Positions 47,664-53,942 of a stretch of 53,942 nucleotides of DNA are shown in pieces; within the stretch, counting starts at the first letter, position 1; each line of letters opens with the position of its first letter. Below the pieces are notes generated by a model that saw nothing but the letters and a program-made list of their open reading frames with translations, did not search any database and was not told the origin of the DNA. The stretch spans positions 24,487 through 78,428 of the forward strand of contig JAHBMJ010000168.1 of the NCBI GenBank assembly GCA_018398765.1, in the 5' to 3' direction. The position numbers and the translations under genes are program-made. The stretch comes from Chromera velia (taxonomy: Eukaryota; Sar; Chromeraceae).

Positions 47664-48212
47664 ATGGAGAATGGATGGAGTTGCACAGAGTCATTGTGCA
47701 GTTCTTGGCTTTGCTCACGTATGATGTTGTCGTGGTCCTCCACAGGCACAAGGAGAAAAACGTTCAAGGGGAACGTTTTACCGTCCTGCAGGTCCACCCG
47801 GAACATCTATAGACGGTCCCAGACAACCTCCTGGACAACCTCCACCTCTGGGGGGGGGCCTCGTTTCGATCAGGAAGGAACCATCCTCTTGGCTCCGGCG
47901 GGTAGAGAATAGGAGGATCCTCGACTATGGAAAACTTCTGCAAGGCAGGAGGGGGGAACAGGTGCCCGCTACCGCAGATGGGCAGGGAGAAGCGACCTTG
48001 GTCACAGAGGATTCTCTCTAGTCCTTCCGGGCACATCTCCGGTAGGATGATACGGGGGGTTGCAGCGAGGGACACAGTGGCCGGCAAGGAAATTTTCTTT
48101 CCAGCTGGCTGATGAGGGCGAAGGTATCGTAGGCTTACGGGAAGCCCCTCGCCTCACTCACCTTCGTGAGGGCCATCAGGAGATTACGAGCACGGAGGCG
48201 TAGGCGTCGGCT

Positions 48213-51300
<3,088 letters not shown>

Positions 51301-51334
51301 TCGGTCAGGGTTCCTGTTCACGGGAGCTGCCGTG

Positions 51335-52453
51335 TACGAGGAGGAGATGAGCCGTTTCAAGAAGGGCTCTACCCAGCTCCCCGCTACAAAGGAGGAGATC
51401 GACTCGGGGTCTCACAAGCTCGCTGCCCTGAAGGAGTGGCTGGTGAACATTGTAGGAAATTGGATGCTCGGCAGGAAGGTTAAGAGGAACAAGGTTCGGG
51501 CGGTCGTCGGCATGGGCTGGCGATGCACTTGGAAAGAGATGGACGATGGGGCACGGAAGCCTAAGGCGAGGTTTTTCGCGAAGGGCTTCCTGGACAGCCG
51601 ACTCATTGACACCTACGTTGAAACGCCTTCTATCATGGGGATCAACACTGTCTGCCTTTTCATTGTGTCCACAAGAATGGAGATGGGGGCAGCGGATATG
51701 ACCGCTGCCTTCTTGATCTCCAAGGATCATAACGCTAAGTAGGTCGGCGCGACACTGCCCTCTGTGCTGCCTCGAGTCCCTGAGGAGAACCCCTTCAAGG
51801 ATATCCCTGACGATAAGTACGAGGAGCTGAGAAGGATGGCGGCCAAGTATGAGCCCGGGAGCACGTACTTGGTGGAGATGGGCCTCTACGGACTGCCCTG
51901 TGCGGCCCAGCTTTTCGACCATAAGTTGGAAGGGGTGTGCAAGGAGTTGGGGTTCAAGCGCGTGGACACGGCCATCGCAGTTAAGGCTCCCCCTGAGGGA
52001 GGGAGAGCCCAAGCCATCGTCATGAACTGGATAGACGATTTGCTGACTGGAGCCCCTTCGAAGGAGCACAAGGCCCTTCAGGAGACCCTCAACCAGAGGC
52101 TGGGCTTTGGGTCCGTGTGTGTGATTGGGGAGGGATCAGAGAGGAAGTTCTCTAGAGTGGACATCTCCAGAGTCTCCACGGGGGAGATTCACCTCTCCCA
52201 GGTCTCGTACCTCGAGAACACCAACACCGCTCCTCTATGGGAGATTTTGAAGGAGAAGCGTCCGAGCAAACCCTGGAAGAGTTTGGACGGGAAGAGCGCT
52301 GAGCCCTCCACCAAGGAGGAGGTCGACAACCAGTATGAGAAGCCGATCCGTACTGGAGTCAGGACTCTGCAGTGGGGGGTGAGGATGAATCCGCTCCATG
52401 CGGTGTGGGGCCACATGAAAGTCGCTATGCTCGAAATCGGATTCGTATGCTGA
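51335..52453 (+). pseudogene. copia reverse transcriptase
   Basis: The RVT_2-type RT reads GWRCTWKEMDDGARKPKARF followed by FAKGF (copia K-x-R-x-VAKGF motif), VETPSIMGINTVCLF, MEMGAADMTAAFL (catalytic Asp region), LYGLPCAAQLFDHKLE (copia LYGLKQAPR-W motif) and NWIDDLLTGAP, where the catalytic YVDD box reads WIDD. A TAG at 51740 interrupts it after the TAAFL motif. The frame ends at 52451 with RTGVRTLQWGVRMNPL, matching the linker that leads into RNase H, which is absent. Confidence 0.8.
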
Positions 52454-52974
52454 CAGCAGATTCGATTACATGATGTGCATATTGTTTATGCTAATATATT
52501 AAAATAAAATTAACTTAAAAGCTATAAATTTACGTATTTGTAAATACAAGTTGTCCTAAAACTTGCCTTCAATAGTATCATTTTTTAAAAATATATACAA
52601 ATCTAGCAATATGCTAGGCAATGTGTTTATAATCAATCAACCAATCAATCAATCAATAAGAAAGTTAAAAACAATTTAAAAAAGATATTTTTTAGAAGAA
52701 CAATTCATATATATTAACCGATCGACAAGCTGGATGGCGTTCGAACAACGAAGGGCGGGCACCAGATTGTCCCCGGAATGGCCGCCTTCTCGTTATCAGG
52801 TACTCCGCAGATGAGGGCCGGTTTCCAACGTCTAAACCCCCAGTCCGCCCGCCTCACCAACGCCCCCTTTGCCAGCACCTGCAACCCGAATACGGTTATC
52901 CCTCGACGTGATCCTACTCAGATCCCCACATCAACAGCGGCAACAGAAGCCCATGCACAAGCCTCGGCATCGGC
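52454..52974. other. AT-rich junction with (AATC)n and an unassigned open frame
   Basis: Right of the RT end, AT-rich DNA carries an AATC repeat at 52632-52660. A short frame from 52778 to 53017 (79 codons, Ala/Ser/Thr-rich) has no recognised pattern and runs into the tandem repeat, so I do not call it a gene. Confidence 0.4.
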
Positions 52975-53165
52975 CTCTTCTTCGTCTTTGAGCGGGCAAG
53001 CCCGCTCTTTTGTTTGAGTGTTCTTTTGCCTCGGCATATTGCCCTCTTCTTCGTCTTCGAGGGGGCAAGCCCGCTCTTTTGTTTGAGTGTTCTTTCATCT
53101 TGGCATATTGTCCTCTTCTTCGTCTTCGAGGGGGCAAGCCCGCTCTTTTATTTGAGTGTTCTTTC
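52975..53165. repeat. 69-bp tandem repeat with internal hairpins
   Basis: Three units start with CTCTTCTTCGTC at 52975, 53044 and 53113. Each holds a hairpin, perfect in unit 1 (GAGCGGGC-AA-GCCCGCTC) and partly eroded in units 2 and 3 (GAGGGGGC-AA-GCCCGCTC), followed by TTTGAGTGTTCTTT. Confidence 0.9.
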
Positions 53166-53942
53166 TGGATGTTCTTTGCGTGATATGTTTGGTGTGTTCC
53201 CTTCTTTTCTTTTCTTTTTTCTTTTCTGGGGCGCTTTAGGGGAGGGGGGGGGTTGCTCATGATTTGGGGCTCGGTTTTGCTGCGTGTGCTCCGCTGTTTT
53301 AGCTTCTGCGCTGTCGTGCGCTAGATGCGCTGGTAAATGTCTTCTTGTTTTGGTGAAGTTTTTGTTTGCACAAATCTCCCCCCCCGGCTTCCATCGCCGG
53401 GATCTGCCGGGGGAGGTTTTTCTGCCTTTTTGTGAAAACCGATCGTGATTGGCATCGTGGGTAGTCACTGCGGCAAAGAACTCGTCTCTACCTTCTTCTT
53501 TGCCCTCGTCTCTTCCTTTTTCTTGCTTTGTTTCCATATGTGCACAGCATTCAATGTATGAATTCGGCGTGCGGACACGCCGAGCTCTTATGTCCCCTTG
53601 CATGTTCGCAAAGGTCTTGCGCTTCTTCCTGCTACCACTGAGGCAAGATGGTGCTGATCGCTCAACGATATAGGTGTTAGGAAGTATCCAGTTGTTGCGA
53701 GCTAGCGCTTTTGATTGCCCTTTTCTTCCAATCTAGGATCCTTCCTTTTTGGAAGCAAACAAACGTTAAGTGTGATTTCTTACACTTGGCTACAGCGTAA
53801 CTAGCCCCTGACCGGCTTTAATTGATTTAGTCTATATAAATATATAATTTAGGGTTGTTTTAATTCCGTAAAAGCAAAACAATACTAGAAAAAAGTGCAT
53901 ATAAAATTTATATTTGTATTCTATATGAATTTTAATGAAACA
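53166..53942. other. Right edge, no gene recognised
   Basis: Mixed sequence becoming AT-rich after about 53800. No frame shows a family pattern. Confidence 0.5.

Overview
The window is eukaryotic nuclear DNA from an intron-rich protist. Coding is split into short exons with GT-AG and a few GC-AG introns, and introns are stuffed with simple-sequence tracts (CT/GT/CA/GA runs). Genes sit in islands separated by AT-rich DNA and decayed retroelements, and one 15-base N gap marks a draft assembly. The inositol-phosphatase gene has a possible signal-plus-transit-peptide leader. Together these suggest an alga with a complex plastid, and a chromerid or related alveolate is my best guess. I have no taxonomic marker that proves this.

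Layout. 1-2383 (minus): fatty-acid hydroxylase/sterol desaturase family protein, running off the left edge. 3602-15109 (plus): a Nup98-Nup96 nucleoporin precursor with GLEBS motif, GLFG repeats, autoproteolytic domain and Nup96 scaffold; the two genes are divergent. 16510-22564 (plus): a MYND zinc-finger protein with a C-terminal beta-helix-like region. 23526-28584 (plus): inositol monophosphatase in 13 exons whose splice phases all agree. 28585-38100: a transposon-rich, AT-rich stretch with a LINE-type reverse transcriptase piece, a tRNA-like SINE tail, a large foldback element, a MITE-like inverted repeat, a second LINE remnant, and one intact-looking minus-strand gene for a CULT (cereblon-type thalidomide-binding) domain protein with two C-terminal membrane helices. 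39040-39559 (minus): prefoldin subunit 1. 40371-41340: two tandem copies of a ~493-bp repeat. 42215-52453: a long, decayed copia-type retrotransposon (gag, integrase, reverse transcriptase) with many in-frame TAG codons, cut off after the RT domain. 52454-53942: AT-rich DNA and a 69-bp tandem repeat.

The host genes look like ordinary, functionally unrelated housekeeping genes (nuclear pore, inositol phosphate metabolism, chaperone, lipid hydroxylation) plus two lineage-flavoured ones (MYND/beta-helix and CULT/membrane). All gene models were spliced by eye from phase agreement, splice consensus and protein family patterns; exons marked uncertain need transcript data.
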